In this document: positions 8,554 through 16,985 of the stretch, piece by piece
Layout: each line of letters begins with the position of its first letter
Numbering within the stretch: the stretch's first letter is position 1
From: a candidate division TA06 bacterium B3_TA06
Lineage (GTDB): Bacteria > Hydrothermota > Tepidihabitantia > B3-TA06
Direction: 5' to 3'
Assembly (NCBI GenBank): GCA_005223075.1
Contig: NJBO01000001.1
Coordinates: 124,001 to 188,000, forward strand
Length of the DNA: 64,000 nucleotides
Notes under the pieces: model-generated
Seen by the model: only the letters and a program-made list of their open reading frames with translations
The model's database searches: none
Told to the model about the DNA's origin: nothing
Translations under genes and position numbers: made by a program

Positions 8554-9003
8554 ATGAAGTTCTTTAAGTTAAAATCGTGGATCGCCTTCCCTATCTTTGT
8601 TGTTCTGGATCTAATCTGCGTAGGCGCAGGGATGGGGGTTCCGGTCTTCTGCATATTCCTGGGATTCCCGATCGGGTGGTATCTGGCACGAAGGCATCTT
8701 TTACTCAACCTGGAGATCAAGGACGCTCTGGTGAAGATTCTCAGGGACTCGCTTATTACATCCGGGGTAACCTTTGTTTTTATGGCCGTGCTCTGGGGTA
8801 GAACGGTTTCCATGCTCTTCGATCCTGCCGCAGACTTTATCAACTTCGGCATCCCCATGATCCTATACGATCCCAAACTGAGCTTTGTAGGCTGGCTTGT
8901 GCTGATGATTGTCATATCTCCATTTCTTCAGCTTCTTGCCACGATCTTCGCCGCCTACTTGACTATTACCAGAAGACTGCGGCCCAAAACCAAGCAAGGT
9001 TGA
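8554..9003 (+). CDS. Small integral membrane protein, unknown function
   Basis: Membrane protein of 149 residues with four predicted membrane segments (about 9-28, 30-46, 66-88, 110-137), the second pair flanking a loop LDPAADFINFG-like stretch. Both ends are basic (KFFKLKSW at the start, RRLRPKTKQG at the end), suggesting a cytoplasmic C-terminus. I do not recognise the family. There is no ribosome-binding site before the ATG; a TTGACA box lies at the right distance for a leaderless transcript. It is read in the same direction as the glycosyltransferase gene 76 nt downstream, which has its own promoter. Confidence 0.75.
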   Translation: MKFFKLKSWIAFPIFVVLDLICVGAGMGVPVFCIFLGFPIGWYLARRHLLLNLEIKDALVKILRDSLITSGVTFVFMAVLWGRTVSMLFDPAADFINFGIPMILYDPKLSFVGWLVLMIVISPFLQLLATIFAAYLTITRRLRPKTKQG

Positions 9004-9016
9004 TCCCCATCACTCC

Positions 9017-9044
9017 TTGACACCCCATAGTTCCAGGGTATAGT
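9017..9044 (+). promoter_or_regulatory. Promoter of the glycosyltransferase gene
   Basis: TTGACA (9017-9022), 16-nt spacer, TATAGT (9039-9044). The expected +1 near 9051 gives a short leader with an AAGAGGAG site before the TTG start. Confidence 0.8.
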
Positions 9045-9079
9045 TAAGAGACGGCAATGACTAAGAGGAGCAGAATATA

Positions 9080-10225
9080 TTGAACGCTTTCTGGACTCCG
9101 CAGGCAGCTATTATTGTTTTCCTCCTGGTAGTTCTAGCTGTCGTCATAAGCAATCTCATTATCCTAAATCGAATGCGTTTAGGTAGATACCCCTTGCCCA
9201 AGCATCTCCCTCGGGTCTCGGTGATGGTCCCAGCGCGCAACGAGGAAAAAAACATCTCATCGTGCGTTGAGTCTCTCCTGAGCCAAGACTATCACGACTT
9301 CGAGCTACTGGTTCTTGACGACCACTCCACTGATAGGACGTGGGAGATACTGCAGGAACTGGCAAGGGAGAATAAAAAGCTGAGGATAATCAAGGGTAAA
9401 CCCTTACCTTCCGATTGGCTGGGCAAGCACTGGGCATGCCAGCAGATGGCTGAAGAGGCCTCAGGGGAGCTCTTTCTATTCACGGACGCCGACACCCAAC
9501 ACCATCACCTGGCACTGCGTGATGCGGTGGCCGCCCTGATCAGTGAAGACGCCGATCTCTTGACCGCTTTACCTGCAGAAGAGGTCGGCTCGTGGGGTGC
9601 GAAGTTAATCGTGCCTCTTCTGCCATCGGGTCTTTTGGCCTTACTTCCTCTGAGCATCGCATACCGGGTTCATTGGCCTGCACTCTGCGCTGCCATCGGA
9701 GGGTTCATGCTCTTCCGGCGCGAGGCTTACCAGAAGGTAGGCGGCTTTGAGGCGGTGAGAACCAATCCGGTTGACGACATAGCCATTGGAAGAATAATAA
9801 AAGCCCAAGGGTTCCGGTGGAGACTTGCAGACGGCCAGGACCGCATCAGTTGTTGGATGTACAGTAATTTCAGAGAAGCGTTTGAGGGCTTTGCGAAGAG
9901 CCTTTACGCCGCCTTCAATCGCAGTGTGCCGATATTTCTCCTGATCTGGCTCTGGCTTGCGATCGTGTTCTGGGAGCCGCTGGTGGTTCTTGCATTAAGG
10001 ATAGGCGGTGTGCCGATATCAGATCTTTCGCTCATCCTTGCGGGTGCTGCGATCGGAATCTCGCTCCTACTCTGGGGAATCTCCCTTTGGCGCTTTCGGT
10101 TCCCGATCCATCTCGCCTTTCTGTATCCCGTAAGTATGCTCATTGGTTTTGTGATCGCCATGTATTCGATGATCGTGACCCTTACAGGCCGTGCCGTATG
10201 GAAGGGACGCAGGGTAGGCATGTAG
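9080..10225 (+). CDS. Membrane glycosyltransferase family 2 (HpnB/CrtQ-like)
   Basis: Processive-type GT-A glycosyltransferase of 381 residues. One N-terminal membrane anchor (about 8-26) precedes the catalytic domain: MVPARNEEKNISSCVESLL, LVLDDHSTDRTWEIL, the metal-binding FTDADTQH and a later VDDIAIG motif. Three C-terminal membrane segments lie at about 288-375. This layout matches enzymes that glycosylate hopanoids or carotenoid acids (HpnB, CrtQ), although the lipid acceptor here is unknown. The start is a TTG preceded by AAGAGGAG at 9063-9070. The last 29 nt before the stop region are repeated exactly at 11830-11858. Confidence 0.87.
   Translation: MNAFWTPQAAIIVFLLVVLAVVISNLIILNRMRLGRYPLPKHLPRVSVMVPARNEEKNISSCVESLLSQDYHDFELLVLDDHSTDRTWEILQELARENKKLRIIKGKPLPSDWLGKHWACQQMAEEASGELFLFTDADTQHHHLALRDAVAALISEDADLLTALPAEEVGSWGAKLIVPLLPSGLLALLPLSIAYRVHWPALCAAIGGFMLFRREAYQKVGGFEAVRTNPVDDIAIGRIIKAQGFRWRLADGQDRISCWMYSNFREAFEGFAKSLYAAFNRSVPIFLLIWLWLAIVFWEPLVVLALRIGGVPISDLSLILAGAAIGISLLLWGISLWRFRFPIHLAFLYPVSMLIGFVIAMYSMIVTLTGRAVWKGRRVGM
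10185..10213 (+). repeat. 29-bp direct repeat, left copy
   Basis: Twenty-nine bases inside the 3' end of the glycosyltransferase gene (codons for TGRAVWKGR) are identical to 11830-11858. The repeats flank the beta-helix lipoprotein gene. Confidence 0.85.
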
Positions 10226-10240
10226 AGCTAGAGACGAAGA

Positions 10241-10261
10241 AAGGCGGCCTTGCGGCCGCCT
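10241..10261 (+). terminator. Hairpin between convergent genes
   Basis: An 8-bp GC-rich stem (AGGCGGCC/GGCCGCCT with a TTGC loop) lies between the convergent glycosyltransferase and beta-helix genes and is followed by ACATTTTC. It may work as a weak terminator on the plus strand. Confidence 0.45.
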
Positions 10262-10275
10262 ACATTTTCAATCTC

Positions 10276-10307
10276 TGCGATCTTTTGAGCTTCGCTCAAA
10301 AGGAGCA
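10276..10307 (+). repeat. Hairpin element A, copy 3
   Basis: TGCGATC, inner stem TTTTGAGC/GCTCAAAA, then GGAGCA. The next base starts the complement of the TAG stop codon of the beta-helix lipoprotein gene, so the element abuts that stop codon. Confidence 0.75.
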
Positions 10308-11738
10308 CTATGGACCTACATCGCCGTCTGCGTTGTCGTGGAAGGTGTTATTGGCCAGCAGCTCTGCCGGATCGAGTTCAGAGTAATAGAGGTAGATTCC
10401 CCACGTACTGCTATAGGCTATCTCGCAGTCGGTGATCGTTGGATCAGCATACCAACACTGGATGTTTCCGTAGCTGTTGCCGCCGCCGTATTGGATCAGG
10501 CAGTGGCTGAGCACAGTCGCCGGATCGATGGTATTGTCACTAAACTCAATCCCACCCCAGTCACCAGGTGAGGGTGGGGATTTGCTAGCGGTGAAGGTGA
10601 TCGAATCAGCGCTGCCGTCAGCGATTAGGGCCCCGGGATGGAAGGCGCCGACCCTGAGCCGCACATCCGGTGCGAACTTCAAGGTGTTGCCCGGAGCGAT
10701 TGTTATGGTTGGGTTTGCCGTTCCTTCGATACTCAGATCACCGGCGATGATGTAGGGAACACCCTGGCTGAGCCATGTGCCGGTGGTGGTGATGTAATCA
10801 CCTGCAACCTCTATCCCGTCATTTGTGTTGCCGGTAAGGGTGTTGTTCGATCCAAGGGTGCGGACATATTCACCATGAATCCTCAGCGGATATTCGGCGT
10901 TTGAGGTGATGGTGTTGCCACTGAACTCGGTGAAGCCATTCTCATAGGAGTAAACCCCGTAGCTGCTGCTGTGGCGAATGGCGCAGTTGGTGATGGTTGG
11001 TGATGCATAATAGCAGTAGATGTTTCCGTAGTACTCGCCACCGTATTCGATCACGCAGTTGTTAAGCTTGGTCGTGAGATCGATGTTTTCATCACCAAAG
11101 GCAATCCCATCCCAGTCACCAGGTGAGGCAGGACTCACATTGCTGGTAAAGGTAATGACTGCGTCAGCGGTTCCATCGGCAACAAGCGCCCCGGAATTGG
11201 AGTAACCTACCAGGAGGCCTTTGTCGGCGTTGAACTTGACAATAACCCCAGGCTCCAGGGTCAGGGTCGCCTCCACTTTAACACCACACGTAACTATATG
11301 AGGATTGTCTTTTGCGTACCAGGTCTCATCCTCTGAGATAGTTCCACAATGTTCCATACCTGGTCCTGCGCCCTCGGCGATCGTAACCGTGATAACCGAG
11401 GATTCACCTACGTTTTCAGCTTCGTCATATGCCTTGGCTTTAATCGTATGAGTGCTGCCCGGGTCCTCGCCGCTCGCATCCCAGGAATAGGAATACTCGG
11501 AATCGGTAGCCGAGTTGTCGGTGCCTTCAAGATTACCGTCCACATAGAACTCGACCTTTGTTACGCCTTCGTTGTCGTCTGCAGTGGCTTTGATCTCCAC
11601 AGTCCCTGAGACTACGGCGTTATCCGCAGGCTGGGTGATGGAGACCGTAGGCTCCTCGGTGTCCCCGAGGAGCTCACAACCCGACAGAAAGACAAAACCG
11701 AGGATCATCACGGATATTATAGTTATACGTTTGATCAT
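10308..11738 (-). CDS. Lipoprotein with Ig-like domain and parallel beta-helix, possibly 3' truncated
   Basis: Surface lipoprotein of 476 residues. The signal peptide ends in LSGC (Cys21). Residues about 28-125 form a bacterial Ig-like domain (VSITQPADNAVVSGTVEIKA, VEFYVDG, YSYSWDA). The rest is a right-handed parallel beta-helix made of two related halves: each starts near EPGVIVKF or APGNTLKF, passes through SPGDWDGI or SPGDWGGI and reaches NCVIEYGG or HCLIQYGG. The second half stops soon after NNTFHDN, where the first half continues for a further strand series, and the stop codon abuts hairpin element A. A 29-bp direct repeat flanks the gene. Ribosome-binding site AGGAGG is present. Such helices usually bind or cut polysaccharides, but no catalytic residues are evident. 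Confidence 0.85.
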   Translation of the reverse strand: MIKRITIISVMILGFVFLSGCELLGDTEEPTVSITQPADNAVVSGTVEIKATADDNEGVTKVEFYVDGNLEGTDNSATDSEYSYSWDASGEDPGSTHTIKAKAYDEAENVGESSVITVTIAEGAGPGMEHCGTISEDETWYAKDNPHIVTCGVKVEATLTLEPGVIVKFNADKGLLVGYSNSGALVADGTADAVITFTSNVSPASPGDWDGIAFGDENIDLTTKLNNCVIEYGGEYYGNIYCYYASPTITNCAIRHSSSYGVYSYENGFTEFSGNTITSNAEYPLRIHGEYVRTLGSNNTLTGNTNDGIEVAGDYITTTGTWLSQGVPYIIAGDLSIEGTANPTITIAPGNTLKFAPDVRLRVGAFHPGALIADGSADSITFTASKSPPSPGDWGGIEFSDNTIDPATVLSHCLIQYGGGNSYGNIQCWYADPTITDCEIAYSSTWGIYLYYSELDPAELLANNTFHDNADGDVGP

Positions 11739-11783
11739 CGCTCCTCCTTTTGAGATAGATCAACGTCTTTAGGAGTCTTTGGG

Positions 11784-11811
11784 AGTGTAGTCCAAATTAT
11801 TCCTCTGTCAA
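11784..11811 (-). promoter_or_regulatory. Promoter of the beta-helix lipoprotein gene
   Basis: On the minus strand TTGACA (11811-11806), 16-nt spacer, TACACT (11789-11784), leaving a leader of about 40 nt with an AAGGAGGAG site. Confidence 0.7.
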
Positions 11812-11829
11812 GAACCTGCCTCACCATTT

Positions 11830-11858
11830 CAGGCCGTGCCGTATGGAAGGGACGCAGG
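11830..11858 (+). repeat. 29-bp direct repeat, right copy
   Basis: Exact copy of 10185-10213. It is not part of a reading frame here. The rest of the gap to 11993 shows no gene or clear element. Confidence 0.85.
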
Positions 11859-11993
11859 ATCGAGGACTCTACACAAAAACCAACCGCTACCCCGCTCGCC
11901 CTCATCGTTATCAGCCTCTCCCCCTCCGATCCCTCCGATTGCTGAAACCCTCCCTTATAAAGTACACAAAAAATCCTGCGGGTGCGCAGCTCC

Positions 11994-14900
11994 TCAGCGC
12001 AGAAGGACGAGCTTTTCTACCGCGCTGTAGTCCGGGCTCTGCATCCTTAAAAGATATACGCCCTGAGGGAGCTGGCGACCTATATCGTCCTCGCCGGTCC
12101 ACAAGACGAGATGATAGCCGGGCTGAATGCTGCCGTCAACGAACGTACGAACCTTCTGACCGGTAACGTCGTATAGAGCAAGCGAAACCGCAGCCTCACG
12201 CGGAACCGCGAAGCGAATCAAGCACCGACCTCGAACAGGGTTGGGAGATACTTCCGAAAGCTCGAATACGGTTGGCAGCGCCTCCGCAATACCTGAGGTG
12301 CCGCCGATCTTAACCGGCTCTTCCCACTCAGGATTGTGGGTGTCGTTGGATTTGACAAGGACAATCCCCACAGGCGGCCCGGCTCCAACCTTGGAGGCAT
12401 CACCTATCATCGTCACATACGCGCTGTCCTGACCTCGAAGGATAAAGGACTTAGGATACAGAGCGTATATCCAGGGCGTTTCGGTGGAGATCTCCTTCAC
12501 AACCAGATCCCTCATACCGAGGTTATAGACCCAGAAGCTGCCCCGCATGGTTTGTCTGTCCATGACGGCGGTATCAGGTTTGCAGCAGATACGAGGTGGG
12601 ATCTCCTCTACAAGAAGCTTGACCGGTTCCAGCGCCATAGGCTCATCCGTGTCGTTGGAGTAAACACGGATGTGGGCGTTGTAGACACCCTGTCCGAGTT
12701 TCTCAGGCATAACCGTGACATACACGTCATGGGAGCCATCCGGTTCCACGTCAAATGCTGTGGGCGGTGAGACCGAGATCCACTGGCGGGTTGGGATAAC
12801 GTTGGTAACCTCGAGTATCCGGTCGCCCTCGTTGGATACGGTAAGATCATCCTCGGTTTTGTTCCGGCTCTGGTCTTCCCAGGAGAAGAAGAACTCGAGG
12901 GTATCCGGGGAGAGCGCTATATCCGGCGCACCCATATGTAACCGCACAGGTAACTTGCGTTCAAGCTCATCAGGATCGTCGGTAGAAAACACCACGTTCG
13001 CATCGAAGGTGCCGAAACCCAGGCCTGCGGTATCAACCGTGATCGCCACGGACTGGAGGCCACCCACCTCAAGGTTGAAGCTGGTGGGAGCGATGGTTTC
13101 GATCCAATGAGCCGAGGAGGTTACAGAAGAGACCTCAAGCTCTGCACGCCCCCCGTTTGTTACATCACAAGCCAGGGTTAGGGAATCGCCCGCCGGCATG
13201 TTGAAGGCCAGGGTGTCGGGGGTGATCTCTATGTCAGGCCAGTCACCCTTGATAAGCTTCACCGGATGATAAGCGATGGTTCTGTCGGGATCGTTGCTTA
13301 AGATGCGAATCTTGCCCAGATAGATATAGTCGGGGAGCCCGGTGGTGTCCACAAAGAACTCTATCTGGCGACCTTCGCCCGCTGCCAGAACACAATCCGT
13401 TGGGTAGATGGAGTCGATCCAGGTTGCCTGGTAGGGCGAGATCTGCGTGACAACCAATGAGTCGGTGCCGGTGCTGGAGATGGTAAACGAGGAGGAGAGG
13501 GGTTCTATCTCTGCATCTAACCAGGTGGTGTCAGGTGAGATAGTCAACTCGGCCCTCCTTACCCCTACCAGGATATTTTTATCTACCCAGTCATAATGAT
13601 TTGCTCCGGTTACCCTAAGTTCCAGGAAGCCAGGGGTAGGTGAGATCTCCAGGGCTGCTACACCTGATGCGTCCGTATAACCCCAAGCATAGACGTTTGG
13701 ATACTGCCGAGCGCAGACAAGCATCCCTTCAACAGGATAACCGGCCTGGGAGCTAACGGTGACGTAAAGGGTCTGGGGGCCTTCCACAATGGGCGGATGG
13801 CTGACTACAAACTCGGACGGCTCACGGGAATGCACGGGCATGGCAGGATCACCATGCAGGTTAAGCTCGTAGATGGACCAGCGACCATACGAGACGTTTC
13901 CCCACCAGGCATTCTCTTCCTTAGCTGTGGCCAACGCCGGGCCAATCTCGGGGTTGTCCAGGCCGTATACCTCCTCGAAGAAGGAAACGTCAAGGCACTC
14001 CGAGGGACCACGTGTGGGGGGAGTGCCCCAACCGTAGCGGGAGTTTCCAACCCACGCGACCGTGCCGCCGTGTTCGGCCCACTGGAAAGCCTCAACAAGA
14101 CACCCGCCGAACCCATCGTAGTCGAACGCACCAACGAGACAGGATATTGCAACGTATACAGGCATCTTCCCTGCGTTGATAAGTCCCCTGGCCTGCCAGT
14201 TGTAGAAAGACGGCTCACCATTCAAGTGCCCGCAAGAGATGGCGATCTCGTTACCGTGAGCGCAGTGATGAACAAGTCCTACCCCTGCGTTGAGTGAATC
14301 CTCTAAGGCGTTACGGGTGAGCGTACCCTGGGTCTCATACATCTTGGCAATACTCGTTCCCGGATGCGCCAGATCGGCGATCGCATCGTTGGTTCCGTCT
14401 CCAGAGTAGCCACGATCAGGCCAGAGGATCTCTGAAGGCAGCATCAGCTTGGAGGCAAAACCCTGTGGCGGATTATCCTGATACACCACCACCTTGCCCA
14501 CAAAAAGGCCAGCTTCCTGGACATCATTCACGCATGCCCTGCCCACTGTAACCTCGACTGAAAGATCAACCTCGTCGTTCATCTCGCCGAAGGTATTATT
14601 GGCGTTAGCGTCCCAGTCCCCATCAAGGCACCCGAAATACATATCCGTGGGGATCGTGTCTCTAGAGCTCCCATCATAGCTTGCGACAAAGCAATCCCTT
14701 GTGGGCACAAGCCCCTCGTCGCCTCCGAGCAGAAGATACTCAACTCCCCAGCGCTCGTGGGCAAAGATCACAAAGTTGCGAATCTGTTCTGCAAGATCCC
14801 TGCCAGAAAAGCTTGAGGCGATGGCCTCCAGAGCAACCACTGTATCGCGAACACCCCTTGCGGTGTTCCAATCGGCAAGCTTCTGAAACTCATCTCGAAG

Positions 14901-15605
14901 CAAGGAAGGTGTAACTATCGCATGCCGATAGTTTTTTTCAGCCGCAGGCTGGAACGTAACCCGTGGGGCTAGGATCTCCGGATTCTCGACCAGAGCCTTG
15001 ATCCTCACGTTGAGTCTGCGTTGCTGGCTTGGGGTAATACCCACGGGCGGTGTGTAGCCAGGATCGGGTTCATACCCTACGGTAAGCACCATCTGCTCTG
15101 CCACCTCCAACTTGCCCTCGGCAGGCGTGTAGCGCAGCGGACGAACCGCTATCAAGGCAACCCTCTCGCCCTCAAGCAATCCCTGGTATAGAACCTGGGC
15201 TTCGAAATCTGAAACCGGAGTGCTAGAAGCGTAGACCTCCTCACGTGGCCCCACAAACTCTACCTTCTGCGCGGTCAACGGTCTGGGGGGTTGCGCAGGA
15301 TAAACAGGGGCCTCTACGTAGGTTGTCTTCACGCTCAAAGCCTCAAGCCTAACATCTGCGACCTTCGTCCCCCTGGGAAGGAGATAGCGCTTCGTGATAA
15401 AAGGTATCAGAGGATAGCTTGGTGGAGCATCGTATGAGGCTCCCTCGAAGGAAACCAACGTATACTCTCCGGCCCTGTCTAAACTGAGCTCGCTCAAAGG
15501 CAGCTCAAGAACGTAGTGAAGTTCCCCAGCCTCAAGAGCCCCGTAGGACAGAACCGTCAAGCACACTCCCAAAAGGGCTCCAAGGCCGTAAGGCCTTGTC
15601 TTCAT
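11994..15605 (-). CDS. Secreted C25 (gingipain-type) cysteine peptidase with sorting domain
   Basis: Large secreted protease of 1203 residues. A signal peptide (about 1-26) precedes a propeptide-like region (about 27-225). The C25 catalytic domain spans about 228-600; the likely catalytic pair is His450 in HHCAHGNE and Cys489 in VAISCLVGAFDYDG, which match the His and Cys of gingipain R (assigned by motif). Then come an Ig-like domain (about 605-690), three or more HYDIN/ASPM-type sandwich repeats (about 690-1100, each with an ITPDTLxF-like opening) and a C-terminal FlgD-like/type IX sorting domain from about 1115 (SPNPVRGRCLIRF to EKLVLLR). It should be exported and attached to or released from the cell surface. 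Its ATG overlaps the stop of the upstream propeller gene. Confidence 0.93.
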   Translation of the reverse strand: MKTRPYGLGALLGVCLTVLSYGALEAGELHYVLELPLSELSLDRAGEYTLVSFEGASYDAPPSYPLIPFITKRYLLPRGTKVADVRLEALSVKTTYVEAPVYPAQPPRPLTAQKVEFVGPREEVYASSTPVSDFEAQVLYQGLLEGERVALIAVRPLRYTPAEGKLEVAEQMVLTVGYEPDPGYTPPVGITPSQQRRLNVRIKALVENPEILAPRVTFQPAAEKNYRHAIVTPSLLRDEFQKLADWNTARGVRDTVVALEAIASSFSGRDLAEQIRNFVIFAHERWGVEYLLLGGDEGLVPTRDCFVASYDGSSRDTIPTDMYFGCLDGDWDANANNTFGEMNDEVDLSVEVTVGRACVNDVQEAGLFVGKVVVYQDNPPQGFASKLMLPSEILWPDRGYSGDGTNDAIADLAHPGTSIAKMYETQGTLTRNALEDSLNAGVGLVHHCAHGNEIAISCGHLNGEPSFYNWQARGLINAGKMPVYVAISCLVGAFDYDGFGGCLVEAFQWAEHGGTVAWVGNSRYGWGTPPTRGPSECLDVSFFEEVYGLDNPEIGPALATAKEENAWWGNVSYGRWSIYELNLHGDPAMPVHSREPSEFVVSHPPIVEGPQTLYVTVSSQAGYPVEGMLVCARQYPNVYAWGYTDASGVAALEISPTPGFLELRVTGANHYDWVDKNILVGVRRAELTISPDTTWLDAEIEPLSSSFTISSTGTDSLVVTQISPYQATWIDSIYPTDCVLAAGEGRQIEFFVDTTGLPDYIYLGKIRILSNDPDRTIAYHPVKLIKGDWPDIEITPDTLAFNMPAGDSLTLACDVTNGGRAELEVSSVTSSAHWIETIAPTSFNLEVGGLQSVAITVDTAGLGFGTFDANVVFSTDDPDELERKLPVRLHMGAPDIALSPDTLEFFFSWEDQSRNKTEDDLTVSNEGDRILEVTNVIPTRQWISVSPPTAFDVEPDGSHDVYVTVMPEKLGQGVYNAHIRVYSNDTDEPMALEPVKLLVEEIPPRICCKPDTAVMDRQTMRGSFWVYNLGMRDLVVKEISTETPWIYALYPKSFILRGQDSAYVTMIGDASKVGAGPPVGIVLVKSNDTHNPEWEEPVKIGGTSGIAEALPTVFELSEVSPNPVRGRCLIRFAVPREAAVSLALYDVTGQKVRTFVDGSIQPGYHLVLWTGEDDIGRQLPQGVYLLRMQSPDYSAVEKLVLLR

Positions 15606-16741
15606 CGTAAACCTCCTTGTTCTCCCTTTGCCTCAATCTCGGCAAGCAACTGCTCGGCTGAGATCGGCTGATTAAGTGGAACGATATAACTACGTGGGCG
15701 ACCGTCGTCTCTGTTTGACTGGAACAGGAGCCAGTTACCGTCGTCCGAAAGATCAGGGGCTGTATCCATCTTCTCATTGTAGGTAACAGGTATAACCTCG
15801 CCAGTCCGCCGGTCGTAAACAAATACGTCAAACTGTCCGCCTCCGTTACGGTCCGAGACGAACGCTATCTTGCGGTCATGATCACCGAAGTCAGGATAAA
15901 TATCTGTCCCCGGCCAACTTGTAACCCTCTCTGTCACCCTCCCCCTGGAGTTCATGATGTATATATCGGGCTGTAGTCTACGGTAATTTGTGTAGACTAT
16001 CAGTTTACCGTTGCTGGAGTAACGCGGGTAACGATTCATATATGCGTTGTGGGTAAGCTCAATAAACTCACCCGCCTTGCGATCGTATAAACCGATCTCC
16101 ATCGACTTGGTATCCAAGGACATGTAGCCGAAGAGCACGGGCAATTCATCGCTGACCCAATCCGGCGATTCAAAGAATTGTGAGAACCCGCTGAACAGAA
16201 CTTCGGGTTCGCCACCGCCTTCGGCGTTATAATATACAAGCTCCATACCCGAGTTGTCGACGGTGTTACGGATATACAGGAACCGGTCCGGTGAACCGGC
16301 GAAGCACACCCCTCTATTGCGTCGCTTGTCGTTGGTAATCCAACGGAAGTTCTCTCCTGAAAAATCCATGGAGCCTATCTGATCATTCTTCAGCGAATGG
16401 AAGACGATCCTCTTGCCGTCAGGTGAAAAGCGCGGCGTCATAGCGATAGAGTCGGAGACGGGCTGGGGGAAGAAAGGCTCCACTCCAAGGTATACAGCGA
16501 CCTTCGTGCGAAGGAAAACATCCGAAGCGAGTTCTAAGTCAAGGTTCGCAAGACGCTTCCATGTTTCAACAGCCTGAACGGCTGAATCCTCTTCGCAGTA
16601 GCGCCTTGCAAGTTTGTATACGGCACGGGCTTTGTTTGGATTCCGAGCAACCTTCTCCTCAAGCGATGCAAGGCTTGCCTTGGCCTGCAGGCATCCTACG
16701 AGGAGCACAACTCCTATTGTAAGGAAGGCGATTCTATTCAC
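15602..16741 (-). CDS. TolB-like/PD40 beta-propeller lipoprotein
   Basis: Envelope protein of 379 residues with a signal peptide ending LLVGC (Cys17). Residues about 30-85 are helical and TPR-like (KVARNPNKARAVYKLARRYC). From about 100 onwards there are five PD40/WD40-like blades with the signatures FSPDGKRIVFHS, YSSNGKLIVYTN, FGDHDRKIAFVSDRNGG and LSDDGNWLLFQSNRDD. Related propellers act in protein-protein contacts, as in TolB. A GTG start with AAGGAG upstream is used. The stop overlaps the start of the C25 peptidase gene, so the two are translationally coupled and may form a secreted protease with its partner. Confidence 0.87.
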   Translation of the reverse strand: MNRIAFLTIGVVLLVGCLQAKASLASLEEKVARNPNKARAVYKLARRYCEEDSAVQAVETWKRLANLDLELASDVFLRTKVAVYLGVEPFFPQPVSDSIAMTPRFSPDGKRIVFHSLKNDQIGSMDFSGENFRWITNDKRRNRGVCFAGSPDRFLYIRNTVDNSGMELVYYNAEGGGEPEVLFSGFSQFFESPDWVSDELPVLFGYMSLDTKSMEIGLYDRKAGEFIELTHNAYMNRYPRYSSNGKLIVYTNYRRLQPDIYIMNSRGRVTERVTSWPGTDIYPDFGDHDRKIAFVSDRNGGGQFDVFVYDRRTGEVIPVTYNEKMDTAPDLSDDGNWLLFQSNRDDGRPRSYIVPLNQPISAEQLLAEIEAKGEQGGLR

Positions 16742-16778
16742 TCAAACTCCTTGGTTCAGTTTAAGATTCTTACCTATT

Positions 16779-16807
16779 ATTTTAGGCTGTGCATCATGCT
16801 TTGTCAA
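16779..16807 (-). promoter_or_regulatory. Promoter of the propeller-C25 operon
   Basis: On the minus strand TTGACA (16807-16802), 17-nt spacer, TAAAAT (16784-16779). Confidence 0.75.
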
Positions 16808-16940
16808 GGTCTTTGGGGGGGTGTTCGTGCGCCAAGAGATAGTTACCAGGTCAAGGGTAGAATAATGATGAAGACGGTCAAAGAAACGGTAAACTGGCCG
16901 GTAGTTCATTCCATTCTCTTGTATACTCTACATCTTACCC

Positions 16941-16968
16941 TTGACAAAACTCCATACAGGCCTATTAT
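16941..16968 (+). promoter_or_regulatory. Promoter of the 16986 lipoprotein gene
   Basis: TTGACA (16941-16946), 16-nt spacer, TATTAT (16963-16968). The mRNA would start near 16975 with GGAGGTGATGT before the ATG. Confidence 0.8.
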
Positions 16969-16985
16969 TTGGGTGGAGGTGATGT

